Positions 1 to 10,166 of a stretch of DNA of 64,000 bases are shown piece by piece. The DNA is from Pigmentiphaga daeguensis (GTDB lineage: Bacteria; Pseudomonadota; Gammaproteobacteria; Burkholderiales; Burkholderiaceae_B). The stretch spans positions 150,120 to 214,119 of the forward strand of contig NZ_BAAAEN010000008.1 in the NCBI RefSeq assembly GCF_039523035.1. Direction: 5' to 3'. How positions within the stretch are numbered: position 1 is the first letter of the stretch; each line of letters begins with the position of its first letter. A program made the position numbers and the translations under genes. The notes under the pieces are model-generated. The model made no database searches and was not told the origin of the DNA. It saw nothing but the letters and a program-made list of their open reading frames with translations.

Positions 1-631
1 GGGGCAGTCCGGTCGTCATGTCGGTCCACATGACCTGGATCTGGCCGCCGAGCAGGTCGGTGACGCCCATGGGATTGCTGCGGTAGGGCACCGATACGAT
101 TTCCGTCCCCGTCGATTGCTTGAAGAGCTCTCCGGCCACCCGGCTGGACGAGCTTCCGTAGCCGAACGACAGCTTGCCGGCCTGGGCCTTCGCCAGCGCG
201 ATGAATTCCTTCACGTTGTTGACCGGCAGGCTGGGCGGCACGACCATGATCTGCCCGCCCTTGCCGAGCAGGGTTACCGGCTCGAAGTCCTTGACGGGGT
301 CGTAGGGCAGCTTCTTGAACAAGTGTTCGTTGGCGGCATGGGTGGTGTTGGTGGTGATGAGCACCGTGTAGCCGTCGTTCTTGGCGCGGGCCACGGCCTG
401 GGCGCCGATGAAGGAGTTGGCGCCCGGTTTGTTCTCGATCACCACCGGCTGCCCGGTCGCCTCGGAGACGGCCTGGCCCAGCGCCCGCGCGATCTGGTCG
501 GTGGCGCTGGCGGCGGCGAAGGGCACGACGAAGGTGATGGGCCTGTCGGGAAAGCTCTGGGCGCTGGCGGCGGATGCGCCAAGCAAGGCCAGGCCGAGCA
601 CGGCAAGCTGCCGGCGACGATGGGTGTTCAT
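1..631 (-). CDS. Bug-family tripartite tricarboxylate transporter substrate-binding protein (C-terminus off window)
   Basis: This is the N-terminal two thirds of a periplasmic solute-binding protein of the Bug/TctC family; the gene continues beyond base 1. The product starts MNTHRRRQLAVLGLALLGAS and has an AXA-type signal cleavage site near ASAQS. It then shows the family hallmarks: FPDRPITFVVPFAA, a GQPVVIENKPGA block and the AKNDGYTVL segment. In known Bug proteins these regions form the carboxylate-binding cleft. The start ATG (631-629) overlaps the TGA of the upstream small AtuA-like gene as ATGA, which suggests translational coupling and a shared substrate or pathway. No TctA/TctB membrane subunits are nearby, as is common for Bug proteins in Bordetella. 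The ligand cannot be told from the sequence. Confidence 0.93.
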   Translation of the reverse strand, partial: MNTHRRRQLAVLGLALLGASAASAQSFPDRPITFVVPFAAASATDQIARALGQAVSEATGQPVVIENKPGANSFIGAQAVARAKNDGYTVLITTNTTHAANEHLFKKLPYDPVKDFEPVTLLGKGGQIMVVPPSLPVNNVKEFIALAKAQAGKLSFGYGSSSSRVAGELFKQSTGTEIVSVPYRSNPMGVTDLLGGQIQVMWTDMTTGLP

Positions 632-981
632 GATGTCTCCTCCTTGTTGTTGATGGAAATGGGAAGCGTCAGTAGCAGGCTGGAAAGCGTCTTCCCGTGC
701 GTGTCGAGGTTCAGCGAGTCGTTGACGCCGCCGTCCAGCACGTCGTCCAGCACGAAGTTCATCGCCGCCAGGCGCGGCAGCAGGTAGCGCCTGACCCGGG
801 TCGGCGCGCGCGAAGCAAAGAGGCCGGCCACGCGGGCCTCGGTGACCTGCTCGACCAGCAGCGGCCAGTCGGCGGGGTCGTAGGCGATGACGCTGATGGA
901 GGCGCGATTGCCTTTGTCGCCGGTGCGGGCGTGGGCCAGTCTGTGCAGGAGCACGGTGCGGGAGTTCATGGCGTCTTTCAT
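628..981 (-). CDS. Small AtuA-like ferredoxin-fold protein (C-terminal AtuA domain as a separate gene)
   Basis: This 117-residue protein begins MKDAMNSRTVLLHRLAHART and contains the GDKGNRASISVIAYDP block typical of the small domain that accompanies AtuA-family (DUF1446) proteins. In many organisms that domain is fused to the C-terminus of AtuA; here it is a separate gene. Its ATG overlaps the TGA of the AtuA gene, and its own TGA overlaps the ATG of the following Bug gene, both as ATGA, so all three should be co-translated. A second in-frame ATG at 969 is possible, but the overlapping one at 981 fits coupling better. The biochemical role of the domain is unknown. It presumably acts together with the large subunit. 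Confidence 0.85.
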   Translation of the reverse strand: MKDAMNSRTVLLHRLAHARTGDKGNRASISVIAYDPADWPLLVEQVTEARVAGLFASRAPTRVRRYLLPRLAAMNFVLDDVLDGGVNDSLNLDTHGKTLSSLLLTLPISINNKEETS

Positions 982-2363
982 GCGGCGAACTCCCAGGTCG
1001 GCGCCAGCCATTCGCGCGGCACCAGGCACGAGCCGCTGCCCAGCCGGGGCGTGACGGTCGTGCGCACGCCGCCGCCGCCGGCCGGCCCGCAGGTATACAG
1101 GGCCAGCACCTCGCGCGCGACCCGTTCGGCGTCCTGGCGGGTGGCGGCCGCCGCCGCGATGCGCAGCCGCAGGTCCTCCACCGGCGAGGCCGGGACGCCC
1201 GCCGCGGCCGTCCAGCGGCCCTCGTCGTCGCCGAACACGCTGGCGACGCCGATGAAGTCGGCACGGACCCTCAGGCCGCCCAGGCCGAGCGCATGCAGGC
1301 GCTTGCGCACGACGTCGGCCGCCAGCGCCGCGCGCGCGGCCGCATTGGGGCCGGCATACGAGATTTCCCCTTCCGCCAGCCACGGACCCTCGTGGCAAAG
1401 CGTGGCCTTGAGGGTGGCGGGCCGGGGGTGGCCCCGCACGCCGGTGATCTCCACCCGGTCGATGCCGACCTCGCGCACTTCGGCCTCGGTGATGTCGGCC
1501 ACCACGTCGGGCGTCAGGTAGGCGCCGGGGTCGTGGATCTCGTACAGCAATTGCTCGACGACGGTCCGGCGATCCACGCAGCCGCCGGTGTTCGCGGCCT
1601 TCGTGACGACGAAGCGCCCGTCCTCGTGCATCTCGATGATGGGAAAGCCGAGTCCGGCCAGGTCGGGCACGTCCTTGAAGCCGGGATCGGCGAAATAGCC
1701 GCCGCATACCTGGCCGCCGCATTCAAGGATGTGTCCGGCCATGGTCCCCGCGGCCAGGCGATCCCAGTCGTCCTCGGGCCAGCCGAAATGGGCGAGCATG
1801 GGGCCGAGCGCCAGGGCGGGATCCGCGACCCGGCCGGTGACCACCACCTGGGCGCCGGCCCGCAGCGCCGCGGCGATTTCACGGGCGCCCAGGTAGGCGT
1901 TCGCGCTGACCAGGGGACGCTCGATCGACGATTGGTCGAGCAGTGCGCGCATCTGGTCGGGGGTAAGCGCGGTCAGCAGGTCGTCGCCGTTGACGATGGC
2001 CACGCGCAGCGCCGGCAGTCCGAGGGAAGCGGCCAGCCGTTGCAGTTGCCGCGCCGCGCCGCGGGGGTTGGCCGCGCCGAAGTTGCCGATGATGGGGATG
2101 GCGCCATGCACGCAATCGGCCAGGACGGGGGCGACGAAGTGCTCCAGGGACGGTTCCCAGCCCGAGTCGGGGTTCTGCCTGCGCTGCAATTGCGCCAGCG
2201 CCAGGGTGCGTTCGGCCAGGGTTTCGAAGATCAGGGCGCGAGGGCCGTCGTGCGCCAGCAGGGTACGTACCACGGGGACGGCGGCATCCCAGCGGTCTCC
2301 GGAAAAGCCCGCGCCGGCGCCGATGTGCAGGCTGGACGCAGCGGACGTAGAAGATGAATGCAT
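978..2363 (-). CDS. Acyclic terpene utilisation AtuA-family protein (DUF1446)
   Basis: The product is about 461 residues and matches the AtuA/DUF1446 family. Early it has the glycine-rich block LHIGAGAGFSGDRWDAAVPV; later come a DCVHGAIPIIGNFGAANPRG segment, GRVADPALALGPMLAHF, and ECGGQVCGGYFADPGFKDVP. Family members occur in acyclic terpene (citronellol/geraniol) and other carboxylic-acid catabolic operons, but their reaction is poorly defined. I chose the ATG at 2363; a GTG two codons upstream is also open. A LysR gene lies just upstream on the same strand, and a small AtuA-like gene and a Bug binding protein follow with ATGA overlaps. That suggests a regulated uptake and degradation unit for an organic acid. 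Substrate is not inferable. Confidence 0.85.
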   Translation of the reverse strand: MHSSSTSAASSLHIGAGAGFSGDRWDAAVPVVRTLLAHDGPRALIFETLAERTLALAQLQRRQNPDSGWEPSLEHFVAPVLADCVHGAIPIIGNFGAANPRGAARQLQRLAASLGLPALRVAIVNGDDLLTALTPDQMRALLDQSSIERPLVSANAYLGAREIAAALRAGAQVVVTGRVADPALALGPMLAHFGWPEDDWDRLAAGTMAGHILECGGQVCGGYFADPGFKDVPDLAGLGFPIIEMHEDGRFVVTKAANTGGCVDRRTVVEQLLYEIHDPGAYLTPDVVADITEAEVREVGIDRVEITGVRGHPRPATLKATLCHEGPWLAEGEISYAGPNAAARAALAADVVRKRLHALGLGGLRVRADFIGVASVFGDDEGRWTAAAGVPASPVEDLRLRIAAAAATRQDAERVAREVLALYTCGPAGGGGVRTTVTPRLGSGSCLVPREWLAPTWEFAA

Positions 2364-2486
2364 GCACACCCGGTCATGGTGGTGGAAGCGGATCCGGATC
2401 CGGGACCCGCGGATGAGCGAGACGATAAAGGCGCGTGCAATATTCCGGGAAATGGATTATTTGGGATGACTGATTGAAGAAACCGA

Positions 2487-3443
2487 TTACCGGCCCCGGG
2501 TCCGCGCAAGAGCGGTTCCGCGCCGGCTCGCGCGCCGTTCCCCCGGCTGCGGCCGGCGCTGCATCATGAAGGCGAGCAGCGCCTGCGCGCCTATGGACAG
2601 GCTGCGGTCGCGGCGCCGGATGACGAATACCTCCCGCGTCAGTCCCGGGGTCTCGACCGGCAGCGCGGTCAGGTCGTCGCTGTCGAAGTGGAACAGCGTC
2701 AATGCCGGCACGACGGTGATGCCCAGGCCGGCCCGCACCATGCCGGCCACGGTGCTCAACTGGTCCAGTTCCATCATGCCGTTCATCCTGGCCGGATGGA
2801 TGGCCGCCTCGATATGCTGGCGCACGCTGCTGTCCTGGGCGAGGTGGATGAAGGGTTCGCCGCTGAGCGCCGCGAGCGTCAGCCGGCGCCGGCGTGACAG
2901 GGGGTGGTCCTTGCGGCAGACAAGGTAGAAGCCATCGCGGCAGAACGGGTCCGCCTGCAGGTCCGGCCCGACGGAACGCATCGAGGCCAGCGCGAAGTCG
3001 GCCCGGCCGCCGCGCACGAACTCTATGCAGCTTTCGGACAGGACGTCCGCGACGTCCACCTGGATGCCGGGATATTCCTGGTGGAACGCCGCCAGCACGC
3101 CAGGCATCCAGCCTGCCGCCAGCGAAGGCAGCGCGGCGACGCCGGCACGGCCGCGCCGGCCGGCGGCGTGCTCGCCCAGGTCCTCGAGCGCATCGCGCAG
3201 GCTGGCCAGCACGCGCGTGGCGCCTCCCAGGAACAGCCGGCCTTCGGGCGTCAGCTCGACGCGGCGCGTGTCCCGATCGAACAGGCGCACGCCCAGCGAG
3301 TCTTCCAGCGTGCGGATCAGGCTGCTGAACGCCGATTGGGACAGATGGCATTGCTCGGCGGCGCGGGTGAAGTTCCTGTGCTCGGCCAGGGCCGTGAATG
3401 CGCGGACCTGGCGCGTGGAGAGATTCAGATCGGTTATCTGCAT
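2487..3443 (-). CDS. LysR-family transcriptional regulator
   Basis: This is a 318-residue LTTR with the classic N-terminal winged helix-turn-helix: VRAFTALAEHRNFTRAAEQC followed by HLSQSAFSSLIRTLEDSLGVRLF and the DRDTRRVELTPEG wing. The remainder is a periplasmic-binding-protein-like effector domain, with the motif GRADFALASMR and a late AGLGITVVPALTL segment. The ATG is at 3443. It lies on the same strand as, and 123 bases upstream of, the AtuA gene, and is divergent from the DUF6351 lipoprotein gene, so it could control either side. The C-terminus is unusually basic (RASRRGTALARTRGR). The inducer is unknown. Confidence 0.92.
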   Translation of the reverse strand: MQITDLNLSTRQVRAFTALAEHRNFTRAAEQCHLSQSAFSSLIRTLEDSLGVRLFDRDTRRVELTPEGRLFLGGATRVLASLRDALEDLGEHAAGRRGRAGVAALPSLAAGWMPGVLAAFHQEYPGIQVDVADVLSESCIEFVRGGRADFALASMRSVGPDLQADPFCRDGFYLVCRKDHPLSRRRRLTLAALSGEPFIHLAQDSSVRQHIEAAIHPARMNGMMELDQLSTVAGMVRAGLGITVVPALTLFHFDSDDLTALPVETPGLTREVFVIRRRDRSLSIGAQALLAFMMQRRPQPGERRASRRGTALARTRGR

Positions 3444-3550
3444 ATTCGATCACTCCATCAAAAAAAAGCGATGCCCTCGATGATTGACAAATCTTACTAT
3501 CCGGTCGCTGTGGGTGACACGACAACGCTAACGATGATGAGGAGACTTCA
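3444..3550. promoter_or_regulatory. Divergent promoter region between the LysR gene and the DUF6351 lipoprotein gene
   Basis: This 107-base spacer is AT-richer than its surroundings, with a run of eight A (3460-3467). A consensus TTGACA lies at 3484-3489, reading toward the lipoprotein gene, but no good -10 follows at 17 bases. TACTAT at 3495-3500 is an alternative -10 with a poor -35. A strong ribosome binding site (GAGGAGA) precedes the ATG at 3551. LysR regulators usually bind such shared spacers, but I cannot point to a convincing T-N11-A site. Confidence 0.4.
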
Positions 3551-5824
3551 ATGAAAAGGGCATCATTCACGCTGACCGGCCTGTCGCTGGCAGTGCTGCT
3601 GGCGGGCTGCGGCGGCGGGGACGGAGGAACGTCCGGCGATGGGGAACCGCCGGCCCCGGGCGCAGCGAGCCTGCGAATATCGGTGCTGGGGAACCGGGCC
3701 GACCTGGTGTCCGGCGGACAGGCACTGGTCGAAGTCAAGGTTCCCGAGGGATCCACCACGCGTTTCGAGCAGATCCGCATGCTGCTCAACGGCAAGGACG
3801 TGACCGGCGCGTTCGCGGTGCGCGGGAACGGCCGCTACATGGGGCGGGTGGAAGGGCTGGCCAACGGCGACAATATGCTGGTCGCGCGGACGGACGACGG
3901 CGCCACCGCCCATCTGGGGATCAGGAACCATCCGAATGGCGGCCCCGTCATTTCCGGCGCGCAGGTCGGCTATTGGGAGTGCACGACCAAGGTCGCGGCG
4001 CCGACGCCGACCAATCCCGATCTGGGCAATCCGCTCGACGACCAGTGCAATATCGCCGCGCCGGTGTTCCGCTACCAGTACCGGACCAAGGCCGGACAGT
4101 TCGCCGTCTATGATCCCGCCAACCCGCCGGCATCGGCGCAGATCGCCAGCGTGACGACCGATGAAGGCAAGACCGTGCCGTATATCGTCCGCATCGAGCG
4201 CGGTGTGATCAATCGCGGCAAGTACGACATCGCCTACCTGGCCAACCCTGCCGATCCGACCAAGGGCTGGACGCCGTATGCCCGGCCCGACTCGTGGAAC
4301 GGCAAGCTGCACTGGAAGTTCGGATCGGGCTGCGAGTACAGCCGCACCCAGGGCAATCCGGGCAGCGTGCTGGACGACGTGGCCCTGAGCCGGGGGTTCA
4401 TGGTCGCGTCGTCCGAGATGACGCAGTACGGCACGCATTGCAACGACGTCACGTCGGCCGAGACGGTGATGATGCTCAAGGAATACATCACCGAGAACTA
4501 CGGCGAGATCCGCTACACCATGGCCGACGGCAGCTCGGGCGGCGCGCACCAGCAGCACCTGCATGCTTCGAACTATCCCGGCCTGCTGCAGGGACTGCTG
4601 CCGGCGGACGGATGGCAGGACACCTGGACCACCGGCCGGGAATTCGCCGACTGCGGACTGCTCAAGCGGTTCTACGATGCACGCAAGGCTGCCGGGTTCC
4701 CGTTCACCATCATGGAGAAGGCCCATGTCAACGGCCACGTCTACGATCAGGTGTGCGAAGGGCCGGCCAACACCAACATGGCTTCGCGCACGCCGTTCTA
4801 TCTCGATCCCACCGTGGGCGGAGCGGGTTGCGGAACGCACTGGAACGTCTGGTCGCCCGGCAATACCACGGGCATCCGCTGCACGCTGCAGGATTTCAAT
4901 ATCGCGGTATTCGGGCCGCGGGACGCGACCGGCTACGCCAAGTCCCCGATCGACAACATCGGCATTCTTTACGGCTTCCGGGCGGTCAACAGCGGCAAGA
5001 TCTCGCCCGAGCAGTTCGTGATGCTGAACGAACAGGTGGGCGGCTACGACATCAATGGCCAGTGGCAGCCCGCGCGGATGGCGGCCGACCCCGGCGCGGC
5101 GGAAATCGCGCACCGGTCGGGCAGGGTCGCGCACGGCCAGCGCCTGGGCGAGGTGGCCATCATCCAGTCCATCAGCTTCAACGTGCGGGAGGAGCACTAC
5201 GATTTCCGCGGCTACGTGATCCGCAACCGCATCCTGCGCGAACACGGGGACTACGCGAACCACGTCATCTGGCGCTATAAGTCCACGCCGCCCGACTACA
5301 ACGCGCGCCGCTTCGACGCGATGAACGAATGGCTGGGCAAGGTCGAGGCCGATACCTCGGGCAAGACGCTGCGCGAGAAGATCATCGCCAACAAGCCGGC
5401 CATCGCGGTGGATGCGTGCTGGCGGGCCGACGTGGCCGCGTGGAGCACCGATTCCGACTACTGCAACACCGGCGCCGATCCGACCTCCGCCTCGAGCGTG
5501 TCGGGGGCGGGCGCGGCAGAAGTCTACAGCCCGGGCGTGGACGAGTGGCCGGTGTTCCGCGATACCCGCGTCGCGGCGGGAGAGGGGTTGGCCAGCGACA
5601 TCATGAAGTGCGCGCTCAAACCGCTGGCGCGGGCCGATTTCGCGGTGGCCTTCAGCAGCGGACAGTGGGCGCGCTTGCAGGCGGTATTCCCGCACGGCGT
5701 ATGCGACTACGGCAAGCCCGGGGCCGGCCAGGCCGCTCCCGAGCCCTGGCAGAGCTTCATGGACGGGCCTGGCGGCAAGCCCCTGGGCCAGGCACCGTCG
5801 TCGGCGCCGGGCGAAGGGGCCTGA
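3551..5824 (+). CDS. DUF6351-type lipoprotein, predicted alpha/beta-hydrolase-like
   Basis: This 757-residue protein begins with a lipoprotein signal; the lipobox LLAGC places the lipidated Cys at residue 20, followed by a flexible Gly/Asp stretch. It resembles the DUF6351 family as I know it. Residues 325-332 read ADGSSGGA, which fits the nucleophile elbow G-x-S-x-G with Ser329, preceded by a region (MLKEYITENYGEIRYTM) like the helix and strand before an esterase elbow. Many cysteines are spread through the mature part, consistent with an oxidised exported protein. It is preceded by GAGGAGA and is probably monocistronic. An outer-membrane-anchored esterase or amidase is plausible, but family assignment and activity are inference. 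Confidence 0.72.
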   Translation: MKRASFTLTGLSLAVLLAGCGGGDGGTSGDGEPPAPGAASLRISVLGNRADLVSGGQALVEVKVPEGSTTRFEQIRMLLNGKDVTGAFAVRGNGRYMGRVEGLANGDNMLVARTDDGATAHLGIRNHPNGGPVISGAQVGYWECTTKVAAPTPTNPDLGNPLDDQCNIAAPVFRYQYRTKAGQFAVYDPANPPASAQIASVTTDEGKTVPYIVRIERGVINRGKYDIAYLANPADPTKGWTPYARPDSWNGKLHWKFGSGCEYSRTQGNPGSVLDDVALSRGFMVASSEMTQYGTHCNDVTSAETVMMLKEYITENYGEIRYTMADGSSGGAHQQHLHASNYPGLLQGLLPADGWQDTWTTGREFADCGLLKRFYDARKAAGFPFTIMEKAHVNGHVYDQVCEGPANTNMASRTPFYLDPTVGGAGCGTHWNVWSPGNTTGIRCTLQDFNIAVFGPRDATGYAKSPIDNIGILYGFRAVNSGKISPEQFVMLNEQVGGYDINGQWQPARMAADPGAAEIAHRSGRVAHGQRLGEVAIIQSISFNVREEHYDFRGYVIRNRILREHGDYANHVIWRYKSTPPDYNARRFDAMNEWLGKVEADTSGKTLREKIIANKPAIAVDACWRADVAAWSTDSDYCNTGADPTSASSVSGAGAAEVYSPGVDEWPVFRDTRVAAGEGLASDIMKCALKPLARADFAVAFSSGQWARLQAVFPHGVCDYGKPGAGQAAPEPWQSFMDGPGGKPLGQAPSSAPGEGA

Positions 5825-5856
5825 ACCGACCCGGTTGCCGGCCCCGGATCCGGCGC

Positions 5857-5887
5857 TTGACTTTGCCATCATGGGAAGCTTGATACT
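5857..5887 (+). promoter_or_regulatory. MerR/CueR-type promoter ahead of the copper ATPase
   Basis: A -35 TTGACT (5857-5862) and a -10 GATACT (5882-5887) are separated by 19 bases, the stretched spacing typical of promoters activated by MerR-family regulators. The spacer holds an imperfect dyad (ACTTTGCC, then GGGAAGCT) resembling CueR operators. The start codon of the ATPase is 33 bases downstream, with a GAGGAAA ribosome site. No cueR gene is in the window. Confidence 0.6.
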
Positions 5888-5919
5888 GCGAAGCATCACC
5901 CCAGTATCGCGAGGAAACC

Positions 5920-8340
<2,421 letters not shown>

Positions 8341-8355
8341 AGGCGCGGGGCCAAC

Positions 8356-8371
8356 ATTACACAAACGTAAT
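8356..8371 (+). promoter_or_regulatory. CopR-type cop box
   Basis: The 16-mer ATTACACAAACGTAAT is a palindrome (ATTAC, six bases, GTAAT) matching the cop-box pattern ATTACAnnTnTGTAAT known for CopR-type response regulators, with two deviations in the middle. It lies 70 bases before the multicopper oxidase ATG. A possible -10 (TAGAGT) is at 8405-8410 without a recognisable -35, as expected for an activator-dependent promoter. The cognate regulator is probably the CopR at 12140. Confidence 0.65.
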
Positions 8372-8440
8372 CTTCGGGTCAGGCTGGGGTGGGGGGCCGC
8401 TGGCTAGAGTGGCGGCCTGACCGGATTCATCGGATATCGC

Positions 8441-10156
8441 ATGCACATCAAGACTTCAAGGCGGACTTTCGTCACCGCCCTGGCCGCGGGCGGCGCGCTG
8501 GGCGCGCTGGGCCTCTGGCGCAAGCCCGTGTGGGCGGCCATCGGGCCGGGCGACCCCCACGTGCTGACCGGCACCGAATTCGATCTTCAGATCGGCCAGA
8601 CGCCGGTGAACTTCACCGGCAGCCCGCGCACCGCGATGACCGTGAACGGCGGCATACCCGGGCCGTTGCTGCGCTGGCGCGAAGGCGACACCGTCACCCT
8701 GCGCGTGCGCAACAAACTGAAGGAGTCCACCTCCATCCACTGGCACGGCATCCTGCTGCCCGCCAACATGGACGGGGTGCCCGGGATGAGCTTCGAAGGC
8801 ATCGCGCCCGACGGCATGTACGTCTACACCTTCAAGGTGCGCCAGAACGGCACCTACTGGTACCACAGCCATTCGGGATTCCAGGAGCAGTCGGGCGTCT
8901 ACGGGCCGTTGATCATCGATGCCCGGGAACCGGAGCCGTTCGCCTACGACCGCGAATACGTCGTGATGCTGTCGGACTGGACCGACGAGGACCCGGCGCG
9001 GATCATGCGCACGCTGAAGAAGCAGTCCGACTACTACAACTTCCACAAGCGCACCGTCGGCGATTTCTTCCGGGACGTGCGGGAGAAGGGCTGGTCGGCG
9101 ACGATCGCGGACCGGAAAATGTGGGCCGAGATGCGGATGAATCCGACCGACATCGCCGACGTCAGCGGGTACACCTACACCTATCTCTTGAACGGACAAG
9201 CCCCGGACGGCGGTTGGACGGGGCTGTTCAAGCCGGGCGAACGCCTGCGCCTGCGCTTCATCAACGGCTCGGCCATGACCTATTTCGACGTGCGCATTCC
9301 CGGCCTGAAGATGACCGTGGTGGCTGCCGACGGGCAGCATGTCAAGCCGGTCGCGGTGGACGAGTTCCGTATCGCCGTGGCCGAAACCTACGACGTGATC
9401 GTCGAGCCTGCCGCGGAGGAGGCCTACACCATCTTCGCGCAGTCCATGGACCGCACGGGGTACGCGCGCGGCACGCTGGCCGTGCGCGAGGGCGTGCGCG
9501 CGCCGGTGCCGGCCCTGGATCCTCGGCCCATCCTGGCCATGGAGGACATGGGCATGGACCATGGCGGCATGGCGGGCATGGATCATGGGCAGATGCAAGG
9601 CATGGATCACGGGCATGGTGCCATGGGCGGCATGCAGTCCCACCCCGCCTCGGAGGCGGGCAACCCCCTGGTGGACATGCAGACGATGATTCCCACGCCC
9701 AAGCTGGACGACCCCGGCATGGGCCTGCGCGACAACGGCCGCCGCGTGCTGGCCTATGCCGACCTGCGCAGCGCGTTCCAGGATCCGGACGGGCGGATGC
9801 CGAGCCGGACGATAGAGCTGCACCTGACCGGACACATGGAGAAATTCGCCTGGTCATTCGACGGCATCAAGTTCTCGGACTCCCGGCCCGTGGTGCTGAA
9901 GTACGGCGAGCGGGTCAGGATCGTACTGGTGAACGACACGATGATGACCCATCCCATCCACCTGCACGGACTGTGGAGCGACCTGGAGGACGAGCACGGC
10001 AACTTCATGGTCCGCAAGCACACCATCGACATGCCGCCGGGCTCGCGGCGCAGCTACCGCGTGACCGCCGATGCCCTCGGCCGCTGGGCCTATCACTGCC
10101 ACCTCCTGTACCACATGGAAGCCGGCATGTTCCGTGAAGTGCGGGTGCAAGAGTAA
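8441..10156 (+). CDS. copA: Copper-resistance multicopper oxidase (CopA/PcoA family)
   Basis: This 571-residue protein has a Tat signal (SRRTFVTALAAGG), so it is exported folded. Copper-ligand motifs of a three-domain multicopper oxidase are visible: HWHGILLPANMDG and YWYHSHSGFQEQSG near the N-terminus, and HPIHLHGLW plus YHCHLLYHMEAGM at the C-terminus. Between domains lies a Met/His-rich insert (MEDMGMDHGGMAG and following) typical of PcoA/CopA copper binding. It oxidises Cu(I) in the periplasm and binds copper. It is the first gene of the copABC cluster, downstream of the cop box, and CopB begins 10 bases after its stop. The start has only a weak ribosome site. It is not homologous to the ATPase CopA. 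Confidence 0.95.
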   Translation: MHIKTSRRTFVTALAAGGALGALGLWRKPVWAAIGPGDPHVLTGTEFDLQIGQTPVNFTGSPRTAMTVNGGIPGPLLRWREGDTVTLRVRNKLKESTSIHWHGILLPANMDGVPGMSFEGIAPDGMYVYTFKVRQNGTYWYHSHSGFQEQSGVYGPLIIDAREPEPFAYDREYVVMLSDWTDEDPARIMRTLKKQSDYYNFHKRTVGDFFRDVREKGWSATIADRKMWAEMRMNPTDIADVSGYTYTYLLNGQAPDGGWTGLFKPGERLRLRFINGSAMTYFDVRIPGLKMTVVAADGQHVKPVAVDEFRIAVAETYDVIVEPAAEEAYTIFAQSMDRTGYARGTLAVREGVRAPVPALDPRPILAMEDMGMDHGGMAGMDHGQMQGMDHGHGAMGGMQSHPASEAGNPLVDMQTMIPTPKLDDPGMGLRDNGRRVLAYADLRSAFQDPDGRMPSRTIELHLTGHMEKFAWSFDGIKFSDSRPVVLKYGERVRIVLVNDTMMTHPIHLHGLWSDLEDEHGNFMVRKHTIDMPPGSRRSYRVTADALGRWAYHCHLLYHMEAGMFREVRVQE

Positions 10157-10166
10157 GGGGCCGGCC

